Below, in pieces: positions 38,880 through 48,670 of a DNA stretch of 64,000 nucleotides. The notes below the pieces were generated by a model. It was given only the letters and a program-made list of their open reading frames with translations, was not told the origin of the DNA and made no database searches. Both the position numbers and the translations under genes were made by a program. Position 1 is the stretch's first letter, and the number at the start of each line of letters is the position of its first letter. The DNA comes from Oscillospiraceae bacterium (GTDB lineage: Bacteria; Bacillota; Clostridia; Oscillospirales; Oscillospiraceae): assembly GCA_009784725.1 (NCBI GenBank), contig WQXS01000003.1, forward strand, positions 62,001 through 126,000. Direction: 5' to 3'.

Positions 38880-39847
38880 AAAAGATAAAAATCTATGATT
38901 TAATTGTAATAGGGGGAGGGCCTGCGGGAATCGCCGCAGCATATTCGGCATGGGAAAAAGGGTTACGGAAAATCCTTATTGCAGAAAGAGATAGTATGCT
39001 CGGCGGTATTTTAAACCAGTGCATACATCCCGGCTTCGGACTTGAATATTTCAAAGAAGAACTGACAGGGCCGGAATACGCATGGCGTTTTATAAATTTA
39101 CTGCCCGAAACATCAATTGAAGTATTGACCGACACAATGGCACTGAAAGTGACTAAAGATATGGAAGTGCATTTATCAGGTGAAAAATCCGGTTTTCAGA
39201 TATTAAAAGCAAAAAGCATTATCCTGGCAACAGGCTGCCGTGAACGTGCAAGAGGAGCTTTGGGAATCGCAGGTACAAGACCCTCGGGAGTCATAACTGC
39301 GGGAGCGGCTCAAAGATACGTCAATATGGAAGGCTACATGCCCGGCAAAAGAATAGTTATAATCGGCAGCGGTGATGTCGGCCTAATAATGGCAAGACGA
39401 ATGACCTTGGAGGGCGCAAAAGTCCTTGCGGTAGTGGAAATTCTGCCGCACCCCGGGGGACTGCTCCGAAATGTTGCACAGTGCCTTAATGACTTTGATA
39501 TTCCATTGCTGCTGTCACATTCGGTAACCGATATTCAAGGCGAAACCCGTGTAGATAAAGTTGTAGTATCAAAAATCGATGAAAACCGCAATGTAATACC
39601 GGGGACAGAACAAGTATTCGAGTGCGACACCGTTCTTCTCTCGGCAGGGTTAATTCCCGAAAACGAATTGATAAACGCAGCCGGAATAACAATCGACAAT
39701 AAAAATGTGCAGTCCTCAACCCCCGGCATCTTCGTCTGCGGCAACGCCCTGCATGTGCATGACATAGTAGACAACGTAACACTCGAAGCAAACAAAGCCG
39801 GCGAAGCAGCCACAGAATTTGTTAGGGGACATTCCTTAAACGGCTAA
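38876..39847 (+). CDS. NAD(P)/FAD-dependent oxidoreductase (GlpB-like partner)
   Basis: LIVIGGGPAGIAAAYSAWEKG; IIGSGDVGLIMARRM; 4-bp overlap with preceding gene. Confidence 0.87.
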   Translation: MKKIKIYDLIVIGGGPAGIAAAYSAWEKGLRKILIAERDSMLGGILNQCIHPGFGLEYFKEELTGPEYAWRFINLLPETSIEVLTDTMALKVTKDMEVHLSGEKSGFQILKAKSIILATGCRERARGALGIAGTRPSGVITAGAAQRYVNMEGYMPGKRIVIIGSGDVGLIMARRMTLEGAKVLAVVEILPHPGGLLRNVAQCLNDFDIPLLLSHSVTDIQGETRVDKVVVSKIDENRNVIPGTEQVFECDTVLLSAGLIPENELINAAGITIDNKNVQSSTPGIFVCGNALHVHDIVDNVTLEANKAGEAATEFVRGHSLNG

Positions 39848-39859
39848 AAGGTGTGTCCC
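39825..39859. repeat. REP-like hairpin GGGGACATTCCTTAAACGGCTAAAAGGTGTGTCCC spanning the stop codon
   Basis: GGGACA...TGTCCC terminal inverted repeat; overlaps the 3' end of the 38876 gene. Confidence 0.6.
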
Positions 39860-39880
39860 AGCTATGCAAAGGAGCAAACC

Positions 39881-41365
39881 ATGCCAAAATACATTTTATC
39901 TCTCGACCAGGGAACAACAAGCTCCCGTGCGGTATTATTTGATGAAAAGCAAAATATAGTCTCTCTTGCTCAAAAAGAGTATACACAGATATACCCAAAA
40001 GAGGGATGGGTTGAGCATGACCCAATGGAGATATATTCTTCGCAGATGTCGGTGATGATGGAAGCGGTTGCTCAAAGCGGCGTTAATGTTAAGGACATAG
40101 CGGCAATAGGGATCACAAATCAGCGGGAAACAACAATCGTCTGGGAAAAATCAACAGGCAAACCCGTATACAATGCAATCGTCTGGCAATGCCGCCGCAC
40201 AGCAGGGATTATAGAAAAGCTAATATCTCAAGGATTAAAGGACACAATACGCGACAAAACCGGACTTATACCGGATGCATATTTCTCAGGCTCTAAAATC
40301 GCATGGATTTTGGAAAATGTAAAAGGCGCAAGAGAAAAAGCAGAAAAAGGCGAGCTGCTTTTCGGAACAGTTGACACATGGCTGCTTTGGAAGCTTACCG
40401 ACGGCAAGGTTCACATTACCGACTACACAAATGCGTCCAGAACAATGATTTTCAACATACATACACTTAGTTGGGACGATGACTTACTCAAAGCACTCGA
40501 TATTCCGAAGCAAATGCTGCCCGAGGTGCGTTCCTCAAGCGAAATTTACGGCTGCACGGGTTTGCAAGGCATTGATGTACCGATAGCCGGAATAGCAGGC
40601 GACCAGCAGGCGGCCCTTTTCGGTCAATGCTGCTTTGATAAAGGCGAAGTCAAAAACACATACGGAACCGGGTGCTTTCTCCTGATGAACACGGGAAATG
40701 AAGCATACACAAGCAAAAACGGCCTGATTACAACAATAGCCGCAAGCAACAGCAATAAGCCGTCATATGCGCTTGAGGGAAGCGTGTTCACGGGCGGAGC
40801 GGTTGTACAGTGGCTAAGAGACGGCTTGAAAATAATCACCGAAAGCCATGAAGTGGAAGAACATGCGGCAAAGGTGGAAAACTCGGGCGGTGTATATTTT
40901 GTGCCCGCCTTCACAGGTCTCGGCTCACCGTATTGGGATATGTATGCAAGAGGCTGCATCATAGGCATCACAAGAGGGACGACACAAGAACACATTATGC
41001 GGGCGGCACTGGAATCAATCGCATTTCAAAGCAACGATATGATAAAAGCAATGGAAAACGACACCGGCATGCAAATCCCTGAAATAAAAGCAGACGGCGG
41101 TGCATCCGTCAACAAACTTCTAATGCAGTTTCAAGCCGATATCTCGGCAAAAAATGTCCGCCTTCCAAAAATAAGCGAATCAACCGCCCTCGGCGCCGCC
41201 TATCTCGCCGGCCTCGCCACCGGCGTCTGGCAAAACACAGACGAACTAAAAACCCAATGGCAACCCGCCAAAACCTTCACCCCGCAAATCTCCGAACAAA
41301 AAAGAACAACCTCCCTCCAAAACTGGACCAAAGCCATCACCAGAACCCTAAACTGGGCAGAATAG
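39881..41365 (+). CDS. glpK: glycerol kinase
   Basis: [55 protein letters not shown] 39881. Confidence 0.96.
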   Translation: MPKYILSLDQGTTSSRAVLFDEKQNIVSLAQKEYTQIYPKEGWVEHDPMEIYSSQMSVMMEAVAQSGVNVKDIAAIGITNQRETTIVWEKSTGKPVYNAIVWQCRRTAGIIEKLISQGLKDTIRDKTGLIPDAYFSGSKIAWILENVKGAREKAEKGELLFGTVDTWLLWKLTDGKVHITDYTNASRTMIFNIHTLSWDDDLLKALDIPKQMLPEVRSSSEIYGCTGLQGIDVPIAGIAGDQQAALFGQCCFDKGEVKNTYGTGCFLLMNTGNEAYTSKNGLITTIAASNSNKPSYALEGSVFTGGAVVQWLRDGLKIITESHEVEEHAAKVENSGGVYFVPAFTGLGSPYWDMYARGCIIGITRGTTQEHIMRAALESIAFQSNDMIKAMENDTGMQIPEIKADGGASVNKLLMQFQADISAKNVRLPKISESTALGAAYLAGLATGVWQNTDELKTQWQPAKTFTPQISEQKRTTSLQNWTKAITRTLNWAE

Positions 41366-41389
41366 AATAATTTAAATATATACTCGACT

Positions 41390-42268
41390 CTAAAACAATG
41401 ACAGTTGTTGCTCTTTTGTTTCGAATTTGTGGAGGTAGGAGAAGACGTCGTCCATTTTGTGGAGGATGTTGTTCTTTTTGCATATATCACGGAAGATTTC
41501 CATTAGGCGGTGGTTGTCGGGGCTGTGGCATTCGTAGGCGTTGCCAAAGGTGCGGATGTATTGCTGCTTGACCCATGGGAAATGTTCGTCAAGCTTGCTG
41601 TAGAAATACTCCCTGCTTCCCTCACGCATTGTTGTACCCATTGCAAAGCAGACGATTCCTTTAACCTTTGCTTTTATGCAGTAATCCAGAATTCCCCGCA
41701 GATTATCCTCGGTATCGTTAATAAACGGCAAAATCGGGTCAAGCCATACAACAGTCGGAATACCCTCATCACGCATTGCTTCAAGTACTGCAAAACGCTC
41801 GGCTGTCGTCGATACATTCGGCTCAATGATACGGCATAAATCCTCATCATATGTAGTCAGCGTGATTTGCACAACGCACTTAGTTTTCTCGTTTATTTTC
41901 TTGAATAAATCAATATCCCGCATAATAAGAGCTGACTTTGTAAGTATATTCAAACCGAAGCCATAACGTAAAATAAGCTCATTACACTGCCTCGTCAGCT
42001 GCAGCTCCTCTTCAAGAGGAATATAAGGGTCACACATCGAGCCTGTACCAATCATACAAGGCTTACGTTTGCGTGAAAGCTGAGACTCAAAAATCTTGAC
42101 AGCATTACGCTTGACCTCAATGTTTTCAAAATCGTGATTAATCTGATAACAATGACTTCTGCTGTCACAATAAATACACCCATGACTGCACCCGCGGTAT
42201 AAATTCATACCGTTATTAGCAGAAAGTATGGTCTTGTAGTCACCATAAAGCATATCAGAATCCCCCAT
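41390..42268 (-). CDS. SPL-family radical SAM protein
   Basis: LSANNGMNLYRGCSHGCIYCDSRSHCYQ (CxxxCxxC). Confidence 0.88.
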   Translation of the reverse strand: MGDSDMLYGDYKTILSANNGMNLYRGCSHGCIYCDSRSHCYQINHDFENIEVKRNAVKIFESQLSRKRKPCMIGTGSMCDPYIPLEEELQLTRQCNELILRYGFGLNILTKSALIMRDIDLFKKINEKTKCVVQITLTTYDEDLCRIIEPNVSTTAERFAVLEAMRDEGIPTVVWLDPILPFINDTEDNLRGILDYCIKAKVKGIVCFAMGTTMREGSREYFYSKLDEHFPWVKQQYIRTFGNAYECHSPDNHRLMEIFRDICKKNNILHKMDDVFSYLHKFETKEQQLSLF

Positions 42269-42337
42269 ATTTATACTATACAATTTGCTAATTTCATTTG
42301 CAAGCCAAATCAAAATTATGATATTATATAAAGCGAA

Positions 42338-42472
42338 GTCGGAACAGTAATATATTTCTGATGTGCAGGGCGACATTAGTGAAACGCTTCCGGGCATCGT
42401 GAAGTTTTGAAGATTTATATGAAGCGTTAACGATTTTGAGACCAAGCAGCAGAATTATATTACTGTTTCGAC
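42338..42472. repeat. inverted-repeat-bounded structured element upstream of tex
   Basis: GTCGGAACAGTAATATATTTCTG ... CAGAATTATATTACTGTTTCGAC (21/23) with inner AACGCTTC/GAAGCGTT. Confidence 0.75.
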
Positions 42473-42491
42473 GAGCAAGAGAATCTTAAAC

Positions 42492-44735
42492 ATGGAGGAA
42501 CTTACATTGGCGTTTTCATATGATTCAATTTTGGCAAGCGAGTTTAAGTGTCAGCAGATTTATGTTACAAACATGATTAATTTGATTGATGAGGGGAATA
42601 CTATTCCTTTTATTGCAAGATACCGCAAGGAGCTGCATGGTGCAATGGATGACCAGAAATTGCGGGAGCTTGCAGACAGATTGCAATATCTGCGAAATCT
42701 TGATAAGCGTAAGCAGGAGGTGCGTGATTCCATTGAATCACAGGGCAAGCTCACCGATGAACTGATTGAAGCGATTGAAAAAGCGCAGACACTTGCTGCT
42801 GTTGAAGATATATACAGGCCGTATAAACAAAAACGCCGCACAAGGGCAACTGTTGCAAGAGAGCAGGGGCTTGAACCGCTTGCAGAGTGGCTTATTTCGC
42901 AGGAGCAAAGCAATGTATCGCCGCTTGAAATTGCAGAAAAATATATAGACGAGGAAAAAGGAATTGCCGATGCACAAAGCTGCATAAACGGTGCTTGCGA
43001 TATTCTTGCCGAGGACTTTTCCGATGATGCGGCACTTCGTGCAAAACTTAGACCGTTATTATTCAAAGAAGGAATACTCTGTAGTGAAAAAGCAGGAGAT
43101 GGCAACCCCGTCTATCAGCAGTATTACGAGTTTGAAGAACCGCTCAGCCGTATACAGCACCATCGTATTCTGGCAATAAACAGGGGAGAAAAAGAAGGTG
43201 CTCTTAAGGTAACACTAAAGGTACCGCACGATGCGGCACTTAATATCATGGATAACGAAATCCTCGAAGAATATGACACACCCGCAACGGAGTTTATTCA
43301 AAGAGCAATAGACGACAGCTGGGACAGGCTGTTATATCCATCACTCGAGCGGGAGCTTCGGGGGAATTTGTCCGAAGGAGCGCAGACACAGGCAATAAAA
43401 ATGTTTGCAGTTAACTTAAAGCAACTGCTGATGCAGCCGCCGGTCAGAGGACAGAATATTCTTGCAGTCGACCCTGCATACCGCACAGGCTGTAAATGCG
43501 CTGTTATAGACGCAACGGGTCTGGTACTCGATACTACAGTGGTTTATCCGACACCACCGGAATCCAAAATAGCAGAGGCATCCGCAACCCTTAAAAAACT
43601 GATAAAAAAACACAATGTTACAGTTATAGCGATAGGAAATGGGACAGCTTCAAAAGAAACCGAAATCTTTGTTGCGGATATGATTAAGGAAACACCCGGA
43701 GTTTCATACATGATGGTAAATGAAGCCGGAGCATCGGTTTATTCAGCATCAAAAATAGCTGCAGATGAATTCCCGCAGTTTGATGTTTCGATACGCTCTG
43801 CCGTTTCAATTGCAAGACGGCTGCAGGACCCGCTTGCCGAGCTTGTTAAGGTCGACCCGAAATCAATCGGTGTAGGACAGTACCAGCATGATATGCCGCC
43901 TGCACAATTAAGCAGCTCGCTTGACGGGGTTGTAGAGGATTGCGTGAACAACGTCGGTGTCGACTTAAATGTCGCATCGGCTCCGCTGCTTGAAAGAGTG
44001 GCGGGACTCGGACCGATGATTGCAAAAAATGTTGTTACATACCGAGAAGAAAACGGAGCGTTCCCCGACAGAAAGACACTGCTGAAAGTTCCGAAGCTCG
44101 GGCCAAAAGCATATGAACAATGTGCCGGCTTCCTGCGAATCCCCGGTGCTAAAAACGTGCTTGACAATACCTCGGTTCACCCCGAGTCATATAAAGCAGC
44201 AAAGGAGCTGCTTACAACCTTCGGGCTTACACTAAAAGATGTCGGAGCCCTGCCGCCGATTGATGATATGATAGAAAAAAGAGGAGAGGCAACCGTAGCG
44301 GAAGCCTGCAGTGTAGGTATTCCCACATTAAAGGATATCGTATCTTCGCTTCAAAAGCCCGGCCGTGACCCTCGTGATGAGCTACCGCCGCCTCAGCTCC
44401 GCACAGACGTTCTCGATATGAATGACTTGAAACCGGGAATGGTACTTACGGGAACAGTCAGAAACGTAATCGACTTCGGAGCGTTTGTAGACATAGGCGT
44501 ACATCAGGACGGTCTTGTGCATGTATCGGAAATCGCAAACCGCTTTATCCGCCACCCGTCAGAAGAAGTCAAAGTCGGCGATATCGTAAATGTCATAGTC
44601 CTCGAAGTAGACACCCAAAGAAAACGCATCGCCCTTAGCATAAAACAAGCAAAAGCACAAACAGCACAAGGGGACGGTTCTTCTGTGCAAAAACAGGAAA
44701 AAGGAAAAGAAGCACCGGCACAAACGGTTCAATAA
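42492..44735 (+). CDS. tex: Tex-family RNA-binding transcription accessory protein (S1 domain)
   Basis: NTIPFIARYRKELHGAMDDQKLREL; DPAYRTGCKCAVID; C-terminal S1 GMVLTGTVRNVIDFGAFVDIGVHQDGLVHVSEI. Confidence 0.95.
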   Translation: MEELTLAFSYDSILASEFKCQQIYVTNMINLIDEGNTIPFIARYRKELHGAMDDQKLRELADRLQYLRNLDKRKQEVRDSIESQGKLTDELIEAIEKAQTLAAVEDIYRPYKQKRRTRATVAREQGLEPLAEWLISQEQSNVSPLEIAEKYIDEEKGIADAQSCINGACDILAEDFSDDAALRAKLRPLLFKEGILCSEKAGDGNPVYQQYYEFEEPLSRIQHHRILAINRGEKEGALKVTLKVPHDAALNIMDNEILEEYDTPATEFIQRAIDDSWDRLLYPSLERELRGNLSEGAQTQAIKMFAVNLKQLLMQPPVRGQNILAVDPAYRTGCKCAVIDATGLVLDTTVVYPTPPESKIAEASATLKKLIKKHNVTVIAIGNGTASKETEIFVADMIKETPGVSYMMVNEAGASVYSASKIAADEFPQFDVSIRSAVSIARRLQDPLAELVKVDPKSIGVGQYQHDMPPAQLSSSLDGVVEDCVNNVGVDLNVASAPLLERVAGLGPMIAKNVVTYREENGAFPDRKTLLKVPKLGPKAYEQCAGFLRIPGAKNVLDNTSVHPESYKAAKELLTTFGLTLKDVGALPPIDDMIEKRGEATVAEACSVGIPTLKDIVSSLQKPGRDPRDELPPPQLRTDVLDMNDLKPGMVLTGTVRNVIDFGAFVDIGVHQDGLVHVSEIANRFIRHPSEEVKVGDIVNVIVLEVDTQRKRIALSIKQAKAQTAQGDGSSVQKQEKGKEAPAQTVQ
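44670..44688. repeat. REP-like GGGGACGGTTCTTCTGTGC inside the tex coding region
   Basis: Core GGGGACGGTTCT, flanked by GCACA/TGTGC inverted repeat; encodes in-frame GDGSSV. Confidence 0.65.
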
Positions 44736-44756
44736 AAAAACAGGAGGAGAAAGTCC

Positions 44757-45611
44757 ATGCGGGTAGCAGTAATCGGAGCAGCAAATATTGACATCATTGT
44801 TAAAAGCAAATCGGCGATTGTTCAAGGCGAATCAAATCCTGCCGACGTAAGCTTAAAAGCGGGCGGAGTCGCAAGAAATATTGCGGCAATGCTTGCTCTG
44901 CGGGGTGTCGATGTTGATTTAATCGCAGCAATAGGAAAAGACCCGTTCGGAAAAATGCTCATGGAAAGCTGTAAGGACATTGGTGTAAACACGGATGCGT
45001 GGATAATAAAAAGCAATGCAAGCACCGGCGTTTATCTTGCGACAAAAGAAAACGACGGTGAGCTGCATACGGGATTTACTGCAATTACAGCACCCGAATC
45101 AATAAGAACAGCAGAAATCACAAAACACAAAAAATTGATTTTCGATGCAGATTTATTGGTAATGGACTTAAACCTTTCGGAAAAAATAATAAACGTCGCA
45201 CTTGAACTGCGTGACCACCGCCCGGTAATGGTCGATGCAGTATCTGTAGACAGAATACCGAGAATAGAAAAATTCTTAAACAGAATCGATATATTAAAAC
45301 TTAACCGCCTCGAAGCAGAAAAACTGACGGGAATTACACTCGATACAAAAGAACGTGTTAAACAAGCCTGCAATAATATCGTAAGCAGGGGAGTTACAAG
45401 AGTATTTATAACAATGGGAATGGCGGGAGTCTGTGCCGCAGACTACAAAAACGCAATATTCGTACCCGCAGTTCCCGTCGTAGTCAAAGACTTCACAGGC
45501 GCAGGCGACGCATTTTCCACCGGTATCATACTACAATTTGAAAAAGACCTCCGCACCCAGGCCGAATCCGGCATAACCCTCGCCGGCGACCACCTCACCC
45601 GAAAAATGTAA
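44757..45611 (+). CDS. PfkB-family carbohydrate (pseudouridine-like) kinase
   Basis: VIGAANIDIIVKSKS...GGVARNIAAMLALRG...VKDFTGAGDAFSTGI. Confidence 0.88.
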   Translation: MRVAVIGAANIDIIVKSKSAIVQGESNPADVSLKAGGVARNIAAMLALRGVDVDLIAAIGKDPFGKMLMESCKDIGVNTDAWIIKSNASTGVYLATKENDGELHTGFTAITAPESIRTAEITKHKKLIFDADLLVMDLNLSEKIINVALELRDHRPVMVDAVSVDRIPRIEKFLNRIDILKLNRLEAEKLTGITLDTKERVKQACNNIVSRGVTRVFITMGMAGVCAADYKNAIFVPAVPVVVKDFTGAGDAFSTGIILQFEKDLRTQAESGITLAGDHLTRKM

Positions 45612-45618
45612 CAAGACA

Positions 45619-45640
45619 GGGGGGGACGGTTCTGTTTGTC
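45619..45640. repeat. REP-like GGGGGGACGGTTCTGTTTGTC
   Basis: Core GGGGACGGTTCT, flanked by GACA/TGTC. Confidence 0.65.
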
Positions 45641-45707
45641 AAGGTATTTCATATAGTACATAAATAATTGGTTTCGATTGTTTATAACCAACCTAAATTC
45701 ATGCACC

Positions 45708-47123
45708 TCAAGATTTGCGTTTTAATACATAATATGCAGATCGGTTGTCACCGATTTTCTCTATTGTCCCATCCACAGCCATTTGTCGTAGGATTGTACG
45801 CACCCAATTTGGAGTTACACCCATATGGCGAGCAAGGTCAGGAGATGATGCTTTATCTTGTTCTTCAAGATATGAGATGATTGTCGACTTTCTGTCGCTT
45901 AGTGTCGCTTGGGTGTCGCTTGGATGTCGGTTAATGTCGCTTACGGTCGCTTGCGGTCGCTTATGGTCGCTTGCGGTCGCTTGTGTGTCACTTGAAGTAT
46001 CGAGTGTGCTTCTTCTAAACGTAACTTTGAAAAAGTTGTTTAGCTCGAATTCAGGCTCTGCAACGTCTGCCTCTTGTGCAGCGTTTCTCATGCGCTCAAT
46101 GCCTGTTCCCATTTGTTCAATATAGTTGATGCGGTGGAGCATAGCAGCGATTACAGAGTTGCGGGTGATACTGACTGTACCAAAGTTATCAGTGGTGATG
46201 CCTTTAGGTACACCCCCGGGGCTTACTATATCTACTCGATCATCAAATATCTCCATCATAACTCGCGAACCGACTTCAAACAGATCACGGTGACAGACCG
46301 CATTAACAACACCCTCATGCAGCATTCTCTCCGGCAGTTCTAAAATATCTTCACGGGTTGAATTCTCAATTTTATATTTTAAGCGCAAATGTTTTTTTAG
46401 AAAAATCTTTGCATCATCTATATTGTTTACCAATCCACCATTTAGTTCTTTAGTATCTAAGATATGCACCTTGTTAACACCTTTATAAAGCGCGCATACA
46501 ATTCCGGCATGTCGGAACAGGATATCTTCATCATTTCTCCTAAAAAATAATGCACCTGCATTTGTAAAACATAACCTTCCATTTGATTCCCCGGCACAGT
46601 TGAGATTCTTGAGGGTTGAGCTTTTATCAAGAACGTTGCTGATTTTAGCAGTTTTCAAATACCACTGAAAAGCCTCATCGTTAAATCGCTCGTCTATCGG
46701 CAGGTCATCGCGGATGATTGAGTCGTAGCGGCTTATTCCTTCATTTTGAAGCATTGCAATAATACTATCTCTTTGTAACTTTTGAGAAAGAGCTCCTATC
46801 CTCAGATAAAACCCCGCCGGGCAAGAATACGGTTTAGTAGTTCCCTCCGGCACAGTCAAAATAATTACATTATCGACTACATCGAAACCGATATTAAGTC
46901 GCGGCTCCACTTTGTTTATCGTATCTTGGACACGAGCGCGTGCTGAATTTGATGTATCTGTACCGACAATATAACCATTGTCATGGATCCCAAGATATAT
47001 TTTCCCACCGGAAGCATTTGCAAAAGCACACACTTCATTAGGAAGATCCTTATCCGGATTTTCCATAAACTCAACAGTATTATTTTCTCCGCCGTGCATG
47101 ATGGCATCTAGATTATTAATCAT
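45708..47123 (-). CDS. AlbA_2/Schlafen-like + HATPase_c_4 + wHTH ATP-binding protein
   Basis: GGENNTVEFMENPDKDLPNEVCAFANASGGKIYLGIHDNG; EGVVNAVCHRDLFEVGSRVMMEIFDDRVDIVSPGG; C-terminal wHTH; start set to ATG 47123. Confidence 0.85.
   Translation of the reverse strand: MINNLDAIMHGGENNTVEFMENPDKDLPNEVCAFANASGGKIYLGIHDNGYIVGTDTSNSARARVQDTINKVEPRLNIGFDVVDNVIILTVPEGTTKPYSCPAGFYLRIGALSQKLQRDSIIAMLQNEGISRYDSIIRDDLPIDERFNDEAFQWYLKTAKISNVLDKSSTLKNLNCAGESNGRLCFTNAGALFFRRNDEDILFRHAGIVCALYKGVNKVHILDTKELNGGLVNNIDDAKIFLKKHLRLKYKIENSTREDILELPERMLHEGVVNAVCHRDLFEVGSRVMMEIFDDRVDIVSPGGVPKGITTDNFGTVSITRNSVIAAMLHRINYIEQMGTGIERMRNAAQEADVAEPEFELNNFFKVTFRRSTLDTSSDTQATASDHKRPQATVSDINRHPSDTQATLSDRKSTIISYLEEQDKASSPDLARHMGVTPNWVRTILRQMAVDGTIEKIGDNRSAYYVLKRKS
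45894..45993. repeat. 10-11 bp tandem array (GTCGCTT core, 10 copies) inside the 45708 gene linker
   Basis: GTCGCTT-like cores at 45894, 45904, 45915, 45926, 45936, 45946, 45956, 45966, 45976, 45987. Confidence 0.9.
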
Positions 47124-47174
47124 TATATACCTTCTTTCTCGCTTATGGGTCGTCCGCACAGAATTTTTCGTTTC

Positions 47175-48590
47175 TTACGGCTCATCTTCTACGCCAATAC
47201 TTTTCATTAGAGATTCATACTGGTCGAGTGATTTTGATTTAAGTGTTTCGATAATGAGCTTTGCAGTTGTCAGCATTTCGGGAACTTCTACAGGAACCTG
47301 TCCTCTTTCAAAAACACCGACAAGATGTGAATACTCGTTATTTATTCTATCTGTTAATAACGCAGGAACTTTTTCTTCTCCAAAAAATTTCTCTAACTTA
47401 TTTAAGAACAAAGTATTATCAGGATAATAGTAAAACAATAGTATTTCAAGGAATTTTCGTGCGTTGTTTCCGAAATTGTAAAAGGTATTATAGTTACTGT
47501 CGTCAACAACTGTTATCTGTGAACATTTGTATATCTCATAGAATAAATAATTAAACTCTGTAACATATTCTTTAAGATACTGTGGCATTGGTAATAATAA
47601 TGATGTTGCATCTGCTCTTTGAACAACAAAATAGCGCAACTTTTTCGGGTCGCCAGCTAACCGTTTCAAATACTTCAAAAAATCAAGATTATGGGTAGAT
47701 ACAAATAGTTGCTCATAATTATTTTCATCACAAATTTTTGAACGTATTAATGAATATATAAAAAATACATGATTGCTATCCAAACTTGAGATTGGGTCGT
47801 CAATCCATACAATAAGCTTTTTACCGCTTGTTTCTACATCGTCCAGTTTTGCCATAAAATAACAAAAGGCTATCAGACTGCACTCACCTTCGCTTAGGTT
47901 GAATGCAGGTTTGCCGCTTCTCATAATGCGAAATCTTATTCGTTTTTCACCTTCTGTAACTGTTTCAGCTTCCAGTGTAACGAGATTATGACCGAAATAA
48001 TCATTTAAGTACTTGTTTACTCGACGTGCGCCTTCTTCTTCATCGTTTAATTGACGCTTCTTTTCTTGCAATTCTTGCAGCTTTGCTTCAAGACGCCTTT
48101 CTATTTTCACACTTTCCTCTATGGCTTTATTAAGAGTTTCTTCAAGAGTGTCTATTCGCAGTTTTTCATCTATATATCCAATGGTTGCGCAAAAGTCGGC
48201 GACCTCTTGGAGTCTTAGTGCTCTTTGTGCTTCTGACTTCTTCTTTGATAATATGTTTGAGAAATCATCACTTGCATTAATAGTTTCGGTAAAAGCTCCA
48301 TATAGCTTTTCCAACTCCTCCGAATTGTCAGCAGGTGCAATAAAGGTTAAAACCGTTGCTATTTGCAATTTTCTATCTTTTAACTGTTTTACAACAGAAT
48401 CGAGCGAGGTGCAATACTCATTAATTTTAATTTCTCTTAAAGCTACAAATGAATCCACAGCATCATGAAACTGGGCATAGAAATCAGTTTTGTCAATAGT
48501 TATCGTCCTTCTAAGTTGCTCCTTTTCCTGATTGATTTTCGTAATAAGTGTGTCAATTTCATTTTCGAGCTTTTTGGATTCTTCGTCAAA
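47175..48590 (-). pseudogene. AAA_13 (RloC/PrrC-like) ATPase, N-terminally truncated
   Basis: FNLSEGECSLIAFCYFMAKL...IVWIDDPISSLDSNHVFFIYSLI...FVSTHNLDFLKYL; no Walker A P-loop; reading frame extends 5' to about 48590 without an obvious start. Confidence 0.75.
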
Positions 48591-48670
48591 ATGAGCATGA
48601 TTGCGGGAGTAATATATCTCAGTTTGATATCTTCTTCGGTCATATCACTTTTTTTGAGTAATTCATCCAC
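48590..48670 (-). pseudogene. 5' end remnant of type I restriction enzyme HsdR-like gene
   Basis: GTG after GGAGG; VDELLKKSDMTEEDIKLRYITPAI, then frame jumps into the AAA_13 reading frame. Confidence 0.6.

Noticed and set aside
44670-44688. Frameshift or assembly error in tex
   Set aside because: The repeat keeps the frame and the gene continues to a normal stop; better explained as an in-frame repeat insertion.
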